A DNA stretch of 64,000 nt, from NCBI RefSeq assembly GCF_015291705.1, contig NZ_CP030050.1, positions 310,001 through 374,000 on the forward strand. The letters are read 5' to 3'. Shown one piece after another: positions 1-8,976 of the stretch (positions within the stretch are counted from its first letter, which is position 1; each line of letters starts with the position of its first letter). This DNA is from Bradyrhizobium arachidis. Its GTDB lineage: Bacteria; Pseudomonadota; Alphaproteobacteria; Rhizobiales; Xanthobacteraceae. The notes below the pieces were generated by a model. It searched no databases. It saw only the letters and a list, made by a program, of their open reading frames with translations, and had not been told where the DNA came from. The position numbers were made by a program, and so were the translations under genes.

Positions 1-572
1 CGACCATGATCCTCGCCGGTCATGAGACCACCGCGACCGCGCTGTTCTGGGCGCTCTATCTGCTCGCGCTCGATCCGGAGACGCAGGAGGAGGTGGCGCT
101 CGAGACCCGCGGCGAGCATCTCGACAGCATGGCCGACATCGACCGGCAGAAATTCACCCGCGCGGTGATCGAGGAGACGATGCGGCTCTATCCGCCCGCC
201 TTCCTTGTCGCGCGAGCGGCGCGCGAGAAGGACAACGCGGCCGGCGTCGAGATCGGCAAGGGCGACATCATCATGATCGCGCCCTGGCTGCTGCACCGGC
301 ACGAGAAGCTGTGGGACCAGCCGAATGCGTTCATTCCAAAGCGCTTCATGTCGGCGGAGGCGCCCGATCGCTTCGCCTATCTGCCGTTTGGCGCGGGGCC
401 GCGCGTCTGCGTCGGCGCGCCGTTCGCGCAGGCCGAATCGGTGCTGGCGCTGGCGCGGCTGATCGGCGCGTTCCGCGTCGAGCTCGCCGATACGACAAAT
501 CCAGTGATTCCGCTCGGCGTCGTCACGACCCAGCCGGACCACTCACCCATGTTCCGCATCACGCGTCGGTGA
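1..572 (+). CDS. Cytochrome P450, C-terminal part (5' end outside window)
   Basis: Haem-thiolate monooxygenase fragment. The reading frame is open from the window edge, so the start lies upstream. The visible part begins inside the I-helix oxygen-binding motif (AGHETT). It then shows the K-helix ExxR motif (EETMR) and, near the C-terminus, the haem-binding loop FGAGPRVCVG, whose Cys is the axial iron ligand. About 189 residues remain, roughly 40% of a normal P450. The spacing of these motifs is that of a functional bacterial P450. The substrate cannot be told. The ATG at 6 is internal (the Met before ILAGHETT), not a start. The cyclase gene starts about 50 bases after the stop. Confidence 0.93.
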   Translation, partial: TMILAGHETTATALFWALYLLALDPETQEEVALETRGEHLDSMADIDRQKFTRAVIEETMRLYPPAFLVARAAREKDNAAGVEIGKGDIIMIAPWLLHRHEKLWDQPNAFIPKRFMSAEAPDRFAYLPFGAGPRVCVGAPFAQAESVLALARLIGAFRVELADTTNPVIPLGVVTTQPDHSPMFRITRR

Positions 573-622
573 CAGGCGATGGCCTGGCCGATGGCGTGAT
601 CCAAGAGAGACAGAGTTGCGCC

Positions 623-2032
623 ATGAGCGACATCCAGGCCCAGTTTTCCGTTCTGAAGCAGACCGCCGACGCCAAGGTGGTCGATGAGATCGCGCGGATG
701 ATCGCGGACGGCGAGGATCACGAGCTCAACCGCGTCAATGTCCTCGACTTCGCGAAGCACCATGGCGTCGACGAAGAGCACGCGATCTCCGCCTTCCTGC
801 ACGCGGCGCGGCTCGGATTGTTCGATCTCGGCTGGAACGTGCTGTGCCCCGGCTGCGGCGGCGTGCTGGGCGCCCACACGACGCTGAAGGCGCTCAAGCC
901 GGACGATTATCACTGCGCGCTCTGCGCCTGCGGCTACAAGGCCTCGGTCGACGATCAGGTCGAGGTCTCCTTCACCGTGAATCCGCGCGTCCGGCGCATC
1001 GCCGCGCATGCCCCCGATACGCTGCCGGTGTGGGAGTATTTCAAGCAGGTGTTCTGGAGCTCTGGCGTCGACTTCAACAAGGAATCGTTCGCGACGCTGG
1101 CCAACGAGGTGACGCTGGATACGATGGAGCTGCCGGCCGGCGAGAAGGCGACGATGTCGCTGCAGCTGCCGAACGACTTCATCATCATCTTCGAGCCGGT
1201 GACGCACGCCGCCCAGTTCATCGACGTCCAGGGCGAGCCGACCAAGGATCGCCAGCAGCTCGCCATCATGTACAACAAGGTACAAGCGCCGACCGGGACC
1301 ACGACGATGCGGCCGGGTCCGCTGCGGCTGTCGCTGGAGAACCAGGCCGGCGTGCGCGTGCTGCCGTCGGTGTTCATCGCGGCCGAGGCACTTCATCATC
1401 TCATCGGCAAGCGCAAGCCGTTCCTCACCGCCAAGCGCATGCTGTCGAACCAGACCTTTCGCGACGTGTTCAAGGCAGACAATCTCAGCCTCGATCAGCG
1501 GCTCCAGATCACCTCCCTCACCTTCCTGTTCACCGACCTGAAGGGCTCGACCGCGCTCTATGAGCGCGTTGGCGATCTCGCCGCCTTCGATCTCGTGCGC
1601 GCGCATTTCCACGCGCTGCTCGAGATCATCTCCTCCGAGAAGGGCGCGGTGGTGAAGACCATCGGCGATGCCGTGATGGCGACCTTCGTCCGTCCCGAGC
1701 ACGCCATCGTCGCCGGCCTGCGGATGCGCGCGGCGATGGACGAGCTCAACAGGCAGCGCGGCACCGCCGACCTCATCGTCAAGATCGGTATCCACGAAGG
1801 GCCATGCCTCGCGGTGATGCTCAACGAGCGGCAGGATTATTTCGGTCAGACCGTCAACATCGCCGCACGCGTGCAGAGCCTCTCGACCGCGCAGGAGATC
1901 CACATCACCGGCCCGGTGCTCGATGCCCCAGCGGTCGCCGAGGTGCTGGAGCGGCGCGCGATCAAGCCGATCCAGAAGCAGGCCGCGCTGCGCGGCATCG
2001 CCGACAAGATGGTGGTGTACGAGATACCGTGA
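623..2032 (+). CDS. Class III adenylate/guanylate cyclase with N-terminal zinc-ribbon region
   Basis: A 469-residue cytosolic nucleotidyl cyclase. The C-terminal catalytic domain (about residues 297-469) has the metal-binding motif FTDLKGST and the downstream KTIGDAVMATF segment with the second metal-binding Asp, both typical of class III cyclases making cAMP or cGMP. The N-terminal half has no membrane segment. It contains a CPGC...CALC four-cysteine pattern (from about residue 75) that looks like a zinc ribbon inside a larger sensor-like region, resembling the DUF5939 class found next to cyclase domains. The ATG at 623 is chosen because the longer open frame would run through the P450 gene, and an AGAGA stretch precedes it. 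The signal sensed is unknown. Confidence 0.88.
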   Translation: MSDIQAQFSVLKQTADAKVVDEIARMIADGEDHELNRVNVLDFAKHHGVDEEHAISAFLHAARLGLFDLGWNVLCPGCGGVLGAHTTLKALKPDDYHCALCACGYKASVDDQVEVSFTVNPRVRRIAAHAPDTLPVWEYFKQVFWSSGVDFNKESFATLANEVTLDTMELPAGEKATMSLQLPNDFIIIFEPVTHAAQFIDVQGEPTKDRQQLAIMYNKVQAPTGTTTMRPGPLRLSLENQAGVRVLPSVFIAAEALHHLIGKRKPFLTAKRMLSNQTFRDVFKADNLSLDQRLQITSLTFLFTDLKGSTALYERVGDLAAFDLVRAHFHALLEIISSEKGAVVKTIGDAVMATFVRPEHAIVAGLRMRAAMDELNRQRGTADLIVKIGIHEGPCLAVMLNERQDYFGQTVNIAARVQSLSTAQEIHITGPVLDAPAVAEVLERRAIKPIQKQAALRGIADKMVVYEIP

Positions 2033-2061
2033 GGAGCTGACGGCGCTGCCACAATCTCCAT

Positions 2062-2149
2062 CATTGCTTCGTCGCAACGGCTCCTCGCAATGACGTGCGC
2101 GCCACACTCTCTCCGCCGTCATGCCCGGGCTTGACCCGGGCATCCACGC
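2062..2149. repeat. Two adjacent palindromic intergenic repeats
   Basis: Between the cyclase stop and the TerB-like gene lie two imperfect inverted repeats. The first runs from TCATTGCTTCGTCGCAA to CCTCGCAATGACG. The second is GTCATGCCCGGGCTTGACCC with its mirror GGGCATCCACG. The second belongs to the same sequence type as the elements near 24.1 kb and 44.9 kb. Such palindromes are common in Bradyrhizobium intergenic DNA. Confidence 0.7.
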
Positions 2150-2318
2150 CTACTCGCGGAAATACGTGGAAAGCCCGGACTTGACGGAGAGAACAGATTG
2201 CCGAAACGTAATGCGGCGCGCGGAGCTGCCGCACATTGCGCCGGTTGGGTTTCCCGCTCATATAATGCTGGTCACGGCCGCGCTTGTTGCGGCGTCATCG
2301 ATTTCGGTAGGACCTTAT

Positions 2319-2819
2319 ATGCTCGACGGCCTGCGCCAATTCATCGCCGACATTGTCGCCCCGCATGATCAGAATCGCGCCTTCGCCGACAGCGATTATC
2401 GCCTGGCTGCGACGGCGCTGCTGGTCCACGTGGTGTCGCTGGACGGTCAGCCGACGGCGGCCGAGCAGCGCAAGCTGCACAGCCTGATCGAAAGCCATTT
2501 CGGGCTCGATCGCGGCACCGCGGACCGGCTGATCGCAGATGCGACCCAGGTCGAAGGCGAGGCGGTCGATCTCTACCATTTCACCAGCGTCATCATGCGC
2601 TCGCTCGACGAAGAGGGCCGCAAGCGCATCGTCCGGATGATGTGGGAGCTGGTCTATGCGGACGGCCAGGTCACCGAGTTCGAGGACAACGTCGTCTGGC
2701 GCGCCTCCGACCTGCTCGGGATCTCCCAGCGCGACCGCATCGACCTGAAGCATGCCATCGCCGAGCGCGCCGGCGGCCAAAATGGCGGTCAGGTCAAGGA
2801 CGACGCGATCGGCGGCTGA
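2319..2819 (+). CDS. TerB-like (tellurite-resistance B family) protein
   Basis: A 166-residue, mostly helical, acidic cytosolic protein. It has the TerB/DjlA-like pattern of two related halves, each with an acidic metal-binding type segment: HVVSLDGQPTAAEQ near residue 40 and LVYADGQVTEFED near residue 115. The family is linked to metal or stress responses, but its molecular role is poorly known. The start at 2319 follows a GGTAGGA ribosome site; the longer frame from 2121 runs through repeat DNA and is unlikely to be coding. It is transcribed in the direction of the SDR gene downstream, with 227 bases between them. Confidence 0.8.
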   Translation: MLDGLRQFIADIVAPHDQNRAFADSDYRLAATALLVHVVSLDGQPTAAEQRKLHSLIESHFGLDRGTADRLIADATQVEGEAVDLYHFTSVIMRSLDEEGRKRIVRMMWELVYADGQVTEFEDNVVWRASDLLGISQRDRIDLKHAIAERAGGQNGGQVKDDAIGG

Positions 2820-3046
2820 GCCGCTTCGGCCCGGCGGCCTGCCGGTTGTATCGACCACATGACGAAACTTTAATGTAACCGCCGCCGCGCCGGTGTCGGA
2901 TTCACCTGCAAATTCTGCAGCTTTCCCGCGCTCCTGCCGTCCGTTCAAGCAGCCATGCTGCCGGCGCCGCTTGCCTGTCGCGCACGGCCTATGCTCTCGT
3001 TCCGCCATTGCGGGGCCAAAACACTTCAATTCAAGAGACGTCGATC

Positions 3047-3826
3047 GTGACTGAGCGGGTAACGTTGATCACCGGTGCCTCGGCGGGAATAGGTACGGAG
3101 CTGGCGCGCGTGTTCGCCGCCAATGGCCACCGCCTCGCATTGACGGCGCGCCGGGCGGACCGGCTCGAGGCGCTCGCGAACGAGCTGTCCGCGAAGTGCG
3201 GCAAGAAGCCGATCGTGATCGCCTGCGATCTCCAGGACAACGACGCTGGCGAGAGGATCGCTGCGGCGCTTGCGGCCGAAGGTGTCGAGCTCGACCATCT
3301 CGTCAACAACGCCGGCTTCGGCGTGTTCGGCGATGCCATCGAGCGCGACCGCGACGAGCAGGTCGGCATCGTCGACGTCAACGTCCGCGCCTTGACCGAT
3401 CTGTCGTTGCGTTTTGCCGATCAGCTGATCAGGAACAAGGGCGGTCTGCTCAATGTCGGATCGGTCGCGGGCTTCCTGCCGGGCCCCGGCATGGCCGTCT
3501 ACTACGCGTCGAAGGCCTATGTGATTTCCCTCACCGAAGCCCTGCGGGCGGAGCTCGCGCCGCGCGGCGTTCGCGTCACCGTGCTTTGCCCGGGTCCGGT
3601 GCCGACCGAATTCCAGGCGCGCGCCGGCGTCGGCTCCGGCCATGATACGGCCCTGCTCAACGTGTCGGCCACTGAGGTTGCGCGTGAGGCCTATCGCGGC
3701 CTGATGGCCAACAAACGGGCAGTACTGCCCGGCCTCGGCATCAAGATCGTGCCGTTCGCGCTGCGATTCTTCCCGCGCGGCTTCATCCTGTCGGCCACCA
3801 GCCGGTTTCAGCGCCAGCGGCATTGA
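3047..3826 (+). CDS. Short-chain dehydrogenase/reductase
   Basis: A 259-residue NAD(P)-dependent oxidoreductase. It shows the N-terminal cofactor motif TGASAGIG, the structural NNAG motif, and the catalytic YYASK (YxxxK) followed by the PG motif in LCPGPVPTEF. The start is taken as GTG at 3047, which places the beta-strand VTLITG at residue 5, as usual in the family, and has an AAGAGA element upstream. The upstream ATG at 3008 would add an unlikely 13-residue tail. The substrate is not recognisable. It most resembles the DltE/YqjQ-like group acting on lipid or ketone substrates. Confidence 0.9.
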   Translation: MTERVTLITGASAGIGTELARVFAANGHRLALTARRADRLEALANELSAKCGKKPIVIACDLQDNDAGERIAAALAAEGVELDHLVNNAGFGVFGDAIERDRDEQVGIVDVNVRALTDLSLRFADQLIRNKGGLLNVGSVAGFLPGPGMAVYYASKAYVISLTEALRAELAPRGVRVTVLCPGPVPTEFQARAGVGSGHDTALLNVSATEVAREAYRGLMANKRAVLPGLGIKIVPFALRFFPRGFILSATSRFQRQRH

Positions 3827-3946
3827 AGAAGCCCCGTAGTGGCCCGGAGCTTGCTTTAATCTCGAGGCGTGTGTGCGCGAACTCACACGATGTTAACCTT
3901 CGCTTAGCTATGCTGGCGAACTAGACCGATAGCACTCGCAAAGGCC

Positions 3947-4741
3947 ATGTCGTTCCGGACGGACAGGTTTGGTGGCGCAGAACTGGTGCCCTTCCGAAAG
4001 AGGGCGCCGGGCGCCGCCGCCTCCGAACCCCTTCTGCCGGTGCTGATCGTCCTGCATCAGGAATCCTCGACGCCCGGCCGCGTCGGCAACGCGCTGCGCA
4101 CGCTCGGCCATCGCCTCGACATTCGCCGTCCCCGCTTCGGCGATCCCTTGCCTGCAACGCTCGACCGGCATGCCGGCGCCGTGATCTTCGGCGGCCCGAT
4201 GAGCGCCAACGATCCCGACGACTACATCCGCCGCGAGATCGACTGGATTGAAATTCCGCTCCGCGAACAGCGGCCGTTCCTCGGCGTTTGCCTGGGCGCG
4301 CAGATGCTGGCGATGCAGCTCGGTGCGCGCGTCGCGCCGCATGCGCAGGCGCTGACCCAGATCGGCTACTATCCGATCCGCCCGACTGCCGCAGGACACG
4401 CGCTCTGCCCGGACTGGCCGGCGCAGGTCTATCACTGGCATCGCGAAGGCTTCGAATTGCCGCGGGGCGCCGAATTGCTGGCGGAAGGCGATGATTTTCC
4501 GATCCAGGCGTTCCGCGCCGACAATGCCTTCGGTGTGCAGTTCCATCCTGATGTGACCTACGCGATGATGCATTGCTGGACCACGCGCGGCTATGACGGC
4601 CTCAGCGCGCCCGGCGCGCGCGAGCGGCATCATCATTTCGCGGATCGCGCCGTGTACGACGTGGCGGAACGCGCCTGGCTCGATCATTTCATCGACGGCT
4701 GGCTGGCGCGCCGCGTGGTGTTGGCGCAAGCCGCCGAGTGA
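3947..4741 (+). CDS. Class I glutamine amidotransferase-like protein
   Basis: A 264-residue protein with the class I glutaminase fold seen in the GMP synthase N-terminal domain. The nucleophile elbow is FLGVCLGAQM with Cys near residue 115, and the catalytic His lies in VQFHPD (Asp where the canonical motif has Glu). It hydrolyses glutamine or a gamma-glutamyl bond. There is no synthetase domain, so it is probably a stand-alone amidotransferase or gamma-glutamyl hydrolase-like enzyme. The N-terminal 30 residues are extra and low in similarity. AAAGGCC just upstream of the ATG serves as a short-spaced ribosome site. The substrate is unknown. Confidence 0.85.
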   Translation: MSFRTDRFGGAELVPFRKRAPGAAASEPLLPVLIVLHQESSTPGRVGNALRTLGHRLDIRRPRFGDPLPATLDRHAGAVIFGGPMSANDPDDYIRREIDWIEIPLREQRPFLGVCLGAQMLAMQLGARVAPHAQALTQIGYYPIRPTAAGHALCPDWPAQVYHWHREGFELPRGAELLAEGDDFPIQAFRADNAFGVQFHPDVTYAMMHCWTTRGYDGLSAPGARERHHHFADRAVYDVAERAWLDHFIDGWLARRVVLAQAAE

Positions 4742-4836
4742 TCGCGCCTTCGCGCAAGTTCTTGCCTCTTCCCTCTATATGCTAGGCTCGCTGCCAACGA
4801 GCACGCGCGAACGCGTGCCGGCAAAGGGAGAGCGCC

Positions 4837-5649
4837 ATGGCCTACGAGCACATTCTCTATGAGGTGAGCGACAAGATCGCGACCATCACGCTCAATCGTC
4901 CCGATCGCATGAATGCGTGGACGCCGATCATGGAGCGCGATGTACGCCATGCAATGGAAGCCTCGAGCGCCGATGACAATGTCCGCGTCATCGTGCTGAC
5001 AGGCGCGGGCCGTGCCTTCTGCGCCGGTGCCGACATGGATGCGCTGAAAGGGCTCGATCCCAACGACGTCAGGCGCGCATCGAACCTGCCGCCGTTCGAC
5101 ATGAACCGCCGGCCCGACTGGCAGACGCGCTACGGCTTCTATCCGTCGATCGGCAAGCCCGTCATCGCCATGCTCAACGGCGCGACCGCCGGCATCGGCC
5201 TCGTCCACGCGCTCTATTGCGACCTGCGCTTTGCCGCCGACAACACGGTGTTCACCACGGCCTTCGCGCGGCGCGGCCTGATTGCCGAGCACGGCATCAG
5301 CTGGATGCTGCCGCGCATCGTCGGCCATGCCAATGCGATGGATCTCTTGCTGTCAGCGAGGCGCGTGACCAGCGATGAAGCACTGCGGATCGGGCTGGTG
5401 AACCGGCTCTGCCCGCCCGAGAAGCTGCGCGAGGAAACCTACGCCTATGCGCGCGACCTCGCCGATTTCGTCTCGCCGAGCGCGATGGCCGTGATCAAGC
5501 GCCAGCTCTACGAGGTGCCGTTCCAGACCCTGGCGGAAGCGACGATTGAGGCCAACCGCGAGATGATGGTGGCGCTGAACGGGAGCGATTTCCGGGAGGG
5601 CGTCGCGAGCTTCATGGAGAAGCGGCCGCCGCGGTTTACCGGGAGGTAG
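4837..5649 (+). CDS. Enoyl-CoA hydratase/isomerase family protein
   Basis: A 270-residue crotonase-fold enzyme. The N-terminus [12 protein letters not shown], the first oxyanion-hole segment [12 protein letters not shown] and the second around [11 protein letters not shown] are all typical. In active hydratases one catalytic Glu sits after the second segment. Here the region reads [18 protein letters not shown], which keeps a Glu and the usual PR. The likely role is hydration or isomerisation of an acyl-CoA in fatty acid or aromatic degradation. A GGGAGA ribosome site precedes the ATG. It is followed by repeat DNA and a tRNA on the opposite strand. Confidence 0.9.
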   Translation: MAYEHILYEVSDKIATITLNRPDRMNAWTPIMERDVRHAMEASSADDNVRVIVLTGAGRAFCAGADMDALKGLDPNDVRRASNLPPFDMNRRPDWQTRYGFYPSIGKPVIAMLNGATAGIGLVHALYCDLRFAADNTVFTTAFARRGLIAEHGISWMLPRIVGHANAMDLLLSARRVTSDEALRIGLVNRLCPPEKLREETYAYARDLADFVSPSAMAVIKRQLYEVPFQTLAEATIEANREMMVALNGSDFREGVASFMEKRPPRFTGR

Positions 5650-5697
5650 GGGGATTTTCCGGGGGCAGTCCGTCTTCGCCCTGCGGGCTTTGCCGGA

Positions 5698-5758
5698 CAC
5701 CACGCTTCACCCTTCGGCTCCGCGCGGCTACGCCACGCGTAGCCCGAAGGGCGAAGCG

Positions 5759-5763
<5 letters not shown>
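5698..5763. repeat. Palindrome abutting the tRNA-Ala 3' end
   Basis: A long imperfect inverted repeat whose left arm, CACCACGCTTC at 5698-5708, pairs exactly with GAAGCGTGGTG at 5753-5763. Internal CCTTCGG/CCGAAGG arms pair as well. The right arm includes the CCA end and last bases of the tRNA gene, so on the minus strand the tRNA runs straight into this hairpin. It may act in 3' processing or termination, or may be a repeat that joined the tRNA end. Confidence 0.65.
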
Positions 5764-5834
<71 letters not shown>

Positions 5835-6021
5835 TTTGCTGGCCGCTCTGGTAAACGCGGCCGACAACCGGGCGCCATTTAAGTCCCCGCCAAGGTCAAG
5901 TCAAGGACGGGCGTAAGGGGGTTTTAGCCATCCGGGCACCGACTTCCCTTGTTTGGGCCGGGGGGAACCGATATCTAGCGAAAGACGTCAATCCCACCCG
6001 CAGCCAGAGTCTTCAAAAGCC

Positions 6022-6312
6022 ATGCGTGCCGTTCTCGACATCGTCATCATCGTGCTCGATCTCTACGTCTGGCTGCTGATCGCCTCCGCGATCCTGTCCT
6101 GGCTGATCGCCTTCAACGTCGTGAACACCCGCAACCAGTTCGTGTCGGCGGTGGCGGAGTTCCTGTATCGGATCACCGAGCCGGTTCTCGCGCCGATTCG
6201 CAATTTCCTGCCGAGCCTCGGCGGCCTCGACATCTCGCCGATCATCGTGATTCTGCTCATCATGTTCATCGAGCGGGTGATTTTGTACTACATCTACCCC
6301 AACGTGATCTGA
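6022..6312 (+). CDS. YggT family integral membrane protein
   Basis: A 96-residue inner-membrane protein with two hydrophobic segments (about residues 5-30 and 70-92) separated by the conserved loop RITEPVLAPIRNFLPSLGGLD, diagnostic of YggT. YggT proteins have been linked to osmotic stress, cell division or cofactor/heme biogenesis membranes in various bacteria; the exact role here is not known. The gene is followed 15 bases later by the DUF167/YggU gene, an arrangement conserved in proteobacteria. Start chosen at the ATG that gives the normal family length. Confidence 0.92.
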   Translation: MRAVLDIVIIVLDLYVWLLIASAILSWLIAFNVVNTRNQFVSAVAEFLYRITEPVLAPIRNFLPSLGGLDISPIIVILLIMFIERVILYYIYPNVI

Positions 6313-6327
6313 GCGGGCTGGAGCGCC

Positions 6328-6702
6328 TTGGTTGCCAAAGACGCTTTCAGGGAACCTTGGCGCTACTCCGCCGCAGGGATCAGCATCGCGCTGCGGGTGA
6401 CGCCGCGCGGCGGCCGCGACGATATCGACGGGATCGAGCAATTGGCCGATGGCCGCAGCGTGCTCAAGGTGCGGGTGCGCGCGATCGCTGATGGCGGCGA
6501 GGCCAACAAGGCCGTTCTGGTGCTGCTGGCGAAATCGCTCGGCGTGCCCAAGGCCAACGTAAAACTGCTATCCGGTGCCACCGCGCGGCTGAAGCAGATC
6601 GCGGTTGATGGCGACCCGGGGCGGCTCGGCGAAGCTCTGCGCCGGCTGGCCCGAGCCAAATCAGCAGACGCCAAATCGGCAGACGCCAAATCGACAGACT
6701 GA
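6328..6702 (+). CDS. DUF167 (YggU) family protein
   Basis: A 124-residue small cytosolic protein. The core (about residues 15-105) has the DUF167 pattern, with [11 protein letters not shown] near the start and [19 protein letters not shown] in the middle. The start is the TTG at 6328; no in-frame ATG exists before the conserved core. The C-terminal tail is a short tandem repeat, three near copies of AKSAD, made by a repeated 15-base unit in the DNA. It sits between yggT and folD, all co-directional with gaps of 10-15 bases, so it is probably co-transcribed with them. Its function is unknown. Confidence 0.87.
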   Translation: MVAKDAFREPWRYSAAGISIALRVTPRGGRDDIDGIEQLADGRSVLKVRVRAIADGGEANKAVLVLLAKSLGVPKANVKLLSGATARLKQIAVDGDPGRLGEALRRLARAKSADAKSADAKSTD

Positions 6703-6712
6703 GGGAACTGAC

Positions 6713-7597
6713 ATGACGGCCAAGATCATCGACGGAAAAGTCATCGCCGCGGAGCTCCGCGCGCGCGTCGCCGATGAGGTCGCCCGGGTCAAGCGCGAGC
6801 ACAATCTGGTGCCGGGCCTTGCGGTGGTGCTGGTCGGCAACGACCCCGCCAGCGAGGTCTATGTCCGCTCAAAACACACCCAGACCCAGGCCGCGGGCAT
6901 GGCCTCGTTCGAGCACAAGCTGCCGGCCGACGTCTCGCAAGGAGATCTGCTGGCGCTCGTCGCAAAGCTCAACCGCGATCCCGCCGTGCACGGCATCCTG
7001 GTGCAGCTGCCGCTGCCGAAGGGGCTGAACACCGAGGCCGTCATCAATGCGATCGATCCCGCCAAGGACGTCGACGGCCTGCATCCGAACAATGCCGGCC
7101 GCCTCGCCGGCGGCTTCGAGGCGCTGTCGCCCTGCACGCCGCTCGGCTGCATCATCCTGACCAAGAGCGTGCACGCCTCGCTCGAAGGCCTGAACGCAAT
7201 CGTCATCGGCCGCTCCAACCTGGTCGGCAGGCCGCTGGTGCAATTGCTGCTGAACGAGAATGCCTCGGTGACGATCGCGCATTCCCGCTCGCGCGATCTG
7301 CCAGGGCTCGTGAAGCGCGCCGACCTCGTCTATGCGGCGGTCGGAAAGCCGGAGATGGTGCGCGGCGACTGGCTGAAGCCGGGCGCAACCGTGATCGACG
7401 TCGGCATCAACCGCATTCCGAAGGAGGACGGCAAGACCCGTCTTGTCGGCGATGTCGCCTATCAGGAAGCGCTCGCCGTGGCTGGTGCAGTGACGCCGGT
7501 GCCCGGCGGCGTCGGCCAGATGACGGTGGCGTGCCTGCTGGTGAATACGCTGCGCGCCGCCTGCGCGATCGCAGGGCTGCCGAAGCCGGCGGTGTAG
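6713..7597 (+). CDS. folD: Bifunctional methylenetetrahydrofolate dehydrogenase / methenyltetrahydrofolate cyclohydrolase
   Basis: A 294-residue cytosolic enzyme that interconverts 5,10-methylene-, methenyl- and 10-formyl-tetrahydrofolate using NADP. Family signatures are complete: catalytic Tyr and Lys in [12 protein letters not shown], the folate site GILVQLPLP, the [13 protein letters not shown] segment [15 protein letters not shown], the Rossmann motif [11 protein letters not shown], and the C-terminal [10 protein letters not shown]. It starts 10 bases after the DUF167 stop, with GAGGG as ribosome site. Length and motifs are normal. Confidence 0.97.
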   Translation: MTAKIIDGKVIAAELRARVADEVARVKREHNLVPGLAVVLVGNDPASEVYVRSKHTQTQAAGMASFEHKLPADVSQGDLLALVAKLNRDPAVHGILVQLPLPKGLNTEAVINAIDPAKDVDGLHPNNAGRLAGGFEALSPCTPLGCIILTKSVHASLEGLNAIVIGRSNLVGRPLVQLLLNENASVTIAHSRSRDLPGLVKRADLVYAAVGKPEMVRGDWLKPGATVIDVGINRIPKEDGKTRLVGDVAYQEALAVAGAVTPVPGGVGQMTVACLLVNTLRAACAIAGLPKPAV

Positions 7598-7606
7598 CGT
7601 TTCTTC

Positions 7607-7664
7607 ACCTCGCCCCGCTTGCGGGGAGAGGTCGGATTGCGAAGCAAGCCGGGTGAGGGGGAAA
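7607..7664. repeat. Intergenic palindromic repeat at folD/ppa convergent ends
   Basis: The element CCTCGCCCCGCTTGCGGGGA ... GTCGGATTGCGAAGCAAGCC ... GGGTGAGGGG is an imperfect palindrome lying between two convergent genes. It resembles the repeat at 18.4-18.55 kb (shared CTCCCC/GGGGAG-rich arms). It could fold in either transcript and act as a 3' end barrier. Confidence 0.65.
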
Positions 7665-7666
7665 GC

Positions 7667-8209
7667 TCAGCCCTTCTTCTTCTTCTTCTTCTCGCGCTCG
7701 ATGCCTTCGAGGATCAGCTTGTGGGCTTCGTCCGGGCCGCCCCAGCGCAGGATCTTCACCCACTTGCCCTTCTCGAGATCCTTGTAGTGCTCGAAGAAGT
7801 GCTGGATCTGCTGCAGCGTGATGTCGGGCAGGTCGGAATACGACTTCACCTTGTCGTAGCGCTGCGTCAGCTTCGACGACGGCACCGCAAGGATCTTCTC
7901 GTCGCCGCCGGCCTCGTCTTCCATGAACAGCACGCCGACCGGGCGCACGCTCATCACGGCGCCAGGGATGATGGCACGGGTGTTGATGATCAGCACGTCG
8001 CAGGGATCGCCATCGTCTGACAGCGTGTGCGGGATGAAGCCGTAGTTACCGGGGTAACGCATCGGCGTGTACAGGAAGCGGTCGACGACAAGCGTGCCGG
8101 CCTCCTTGTCCATCTCGTATTTGATCGGTTCGCCGCCCACGGGGACTTCGATAATGACGTTGACGTCGTGGGGGACGCTTTTCCCGATCGAGACCGCATC
8201 GATACGCAT
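7667..8209 (-). CDS. ppa: Inorganic pyrophosphatase, family I
   Basis: A 180-residue soluble enzyme hydrolysing pyrophosphate to phosphate. The family I metal-binding signature DGDPCDVL is present, preceded by [11 protein letters not shown] and followed by later acidic and Lys residues of the active site ([28 protein letters not shown]). Length is normal. The C-terminus ends in a run of lysines (about six), encoded by CTT-rich DNA on the plus strand. It is transcribed alone and converges with folD. Confidence 0.96.
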   Translation of the reverse strand: MRIDAVSIGKSVPHDVNVIIEVPVGGEPIKYEMDKEAGTLVVDRFLYTPMRYPGNYGFIPHTLSDDGDPCDVLIINTRAIIPGAVMSVRPVGVLFMEDEAGGDEKILAVPSSKLTQRYDKVKSYSDLPDITLQQIQHFFEHYKDLEKGKWVKILRWGGPDEAHKLILEGIEREKKKKKKG

Positions 8210-8405
8210 TCAAGACTCCGTTATTGCCGAGGTTTAAATCGCGCCCGGCAGCGATTTTGGCGCTGTCATACGCGGGCTTGCCCCGCCGATCCATCGTGTT
8301 TTTGTGAAATAATGAATCCCGCGATCACCGGCGGAAAAGGCTGGCGGTATCGACGGAAGGGAAAGGCTGCCGGCTAATCTTTCAGCAGCCTAATTGGTCC
8401 CAATC

Positions 8406-8915
8406 TTAGTTAGTCCAAGCGAAGGCAACCTTGTCGAGCGACTTCGGCCCGAAACGCTCGGACGAGCGCGCCACCATGCGGCCGCCCAGGGCACGGTAGA
8501 ACTCGGTCGCGGGATCGTTGTCCGAGAGCGCCCACACAACCATGCTCTTCAGGCCGCTCTGCATCAGGTCGCGGCGGGCGGCGGCGAACAGGCGGCGGCC
8601 GAAGCCGAGGCCCTGGAATTCGGGGCGCAGATAGAGCTCGTAGATCTCGCCGTCGAAGTGCAGGCTGCGGGCGCGGTTGCGACCATAGTTCGCATAGCCT
8701 GCGATCTTGTCGCCGAACACGAGCACGCTGACGCGGCTGCCCTTGCGGATCGCGCTGTCCCACCATTGCGGGCCGCGACGGTTGATCAGCTTTTCCAGTT
8801 CAGCGCCGGGAATGATGCCCTGATAGGCGGAACGCCAGGCTTCGTCATGGGTGGACGCCACCGCAGTTGCATCTGCAGCTTTGGCCGGCCGGACCTCGAT
8901 CAGGGTTGTGCTCAT
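8406..8915 (-). CDS. GNAT family N-acetyltransferase
   Basis: A 169-residue acetyl-CoA dependent acetyltransferase. It has the GNAT acetyl-CoA site LRPEFQGLGFGRRLF (Q/RxxGxG/A) and the later motif B region SDNDPATEFYRALGGR. The start at 8915 gives the N-terminus MSTTLIEVRPAKAAD, which fits GNAT proteins; the longer frame to 8951 adds 12 atypical residues. The substrate cannot be predicted. It is divergent from the hydrolase operon at 9183, with a CtrA-like site between them. Confidence 0.86.
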   Translation of the reverse strand: MSTTLIEVRPAKAADATAVASTHDEAWRSAYQGIIPGAELEKLINRRGPQWWDSAIRKGSRVSVLVFGDKIAGYANYGRNRARSLHFDGEIYELYLRPEFQGLGFGRRLFAAARRDLMQSGLKSMVVWALSDNDPATEFYRALGGRMVARSSERFGPKSLDKVAFAWTN

Positions 8916-8960
8916 GGGCGTGATCAAACCAAGTCGCCGCGCCGGCGGCAAGACCTATCG

Positions 8961-8976
8961 TTAATTATCGGTTAAC
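8961..8976. promoter_or_regulatory. Candidate CtrA-binding site (TTAA-N7-TTAAC)
   Basis: The 16 bases TTAATTATCGGTTAAC match the alphaproteobacterial CtrA consensus TTAA-N7-TTAAC exactly. The site lies 45 bases upstream of the GNAT start and about 207 bases upstream of the hydrolase operon, in an otherwise GC-rich 267-base divergent intergenic region. The match is seen directly; binding is inferred. Confidence 0.42.

Noticed and set aside
311..622. Upstream extension of the cyclase frame over the P450 gene
   Set aside because: The frame stays open only because of GC-rich codon bias. The extension overlaps the conserved P450 C-terminus in another frame, and its translation is arginine/alanine-rich with no family pattern.
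2121..2318. Longer N-terminus for the TerB-like protein
   Set aside because: The extension covers repeat DNA, and a ribosome site exists at the later ATG (2319).
3885..3900. CtrA-like half sites (TTAA-N7-TTAG) upstream of the amidotransferase
   Set aside because: The second half is imperfect, and one mismatch is common by chance.
5964..5989. EcfG-like promoter GGAAC-N17-CGTC upstream of yggT
   Set aside because: The -10 deviates (CGTC) and the spacing is longer than in the good match at 41.75 kb; not strong enough.
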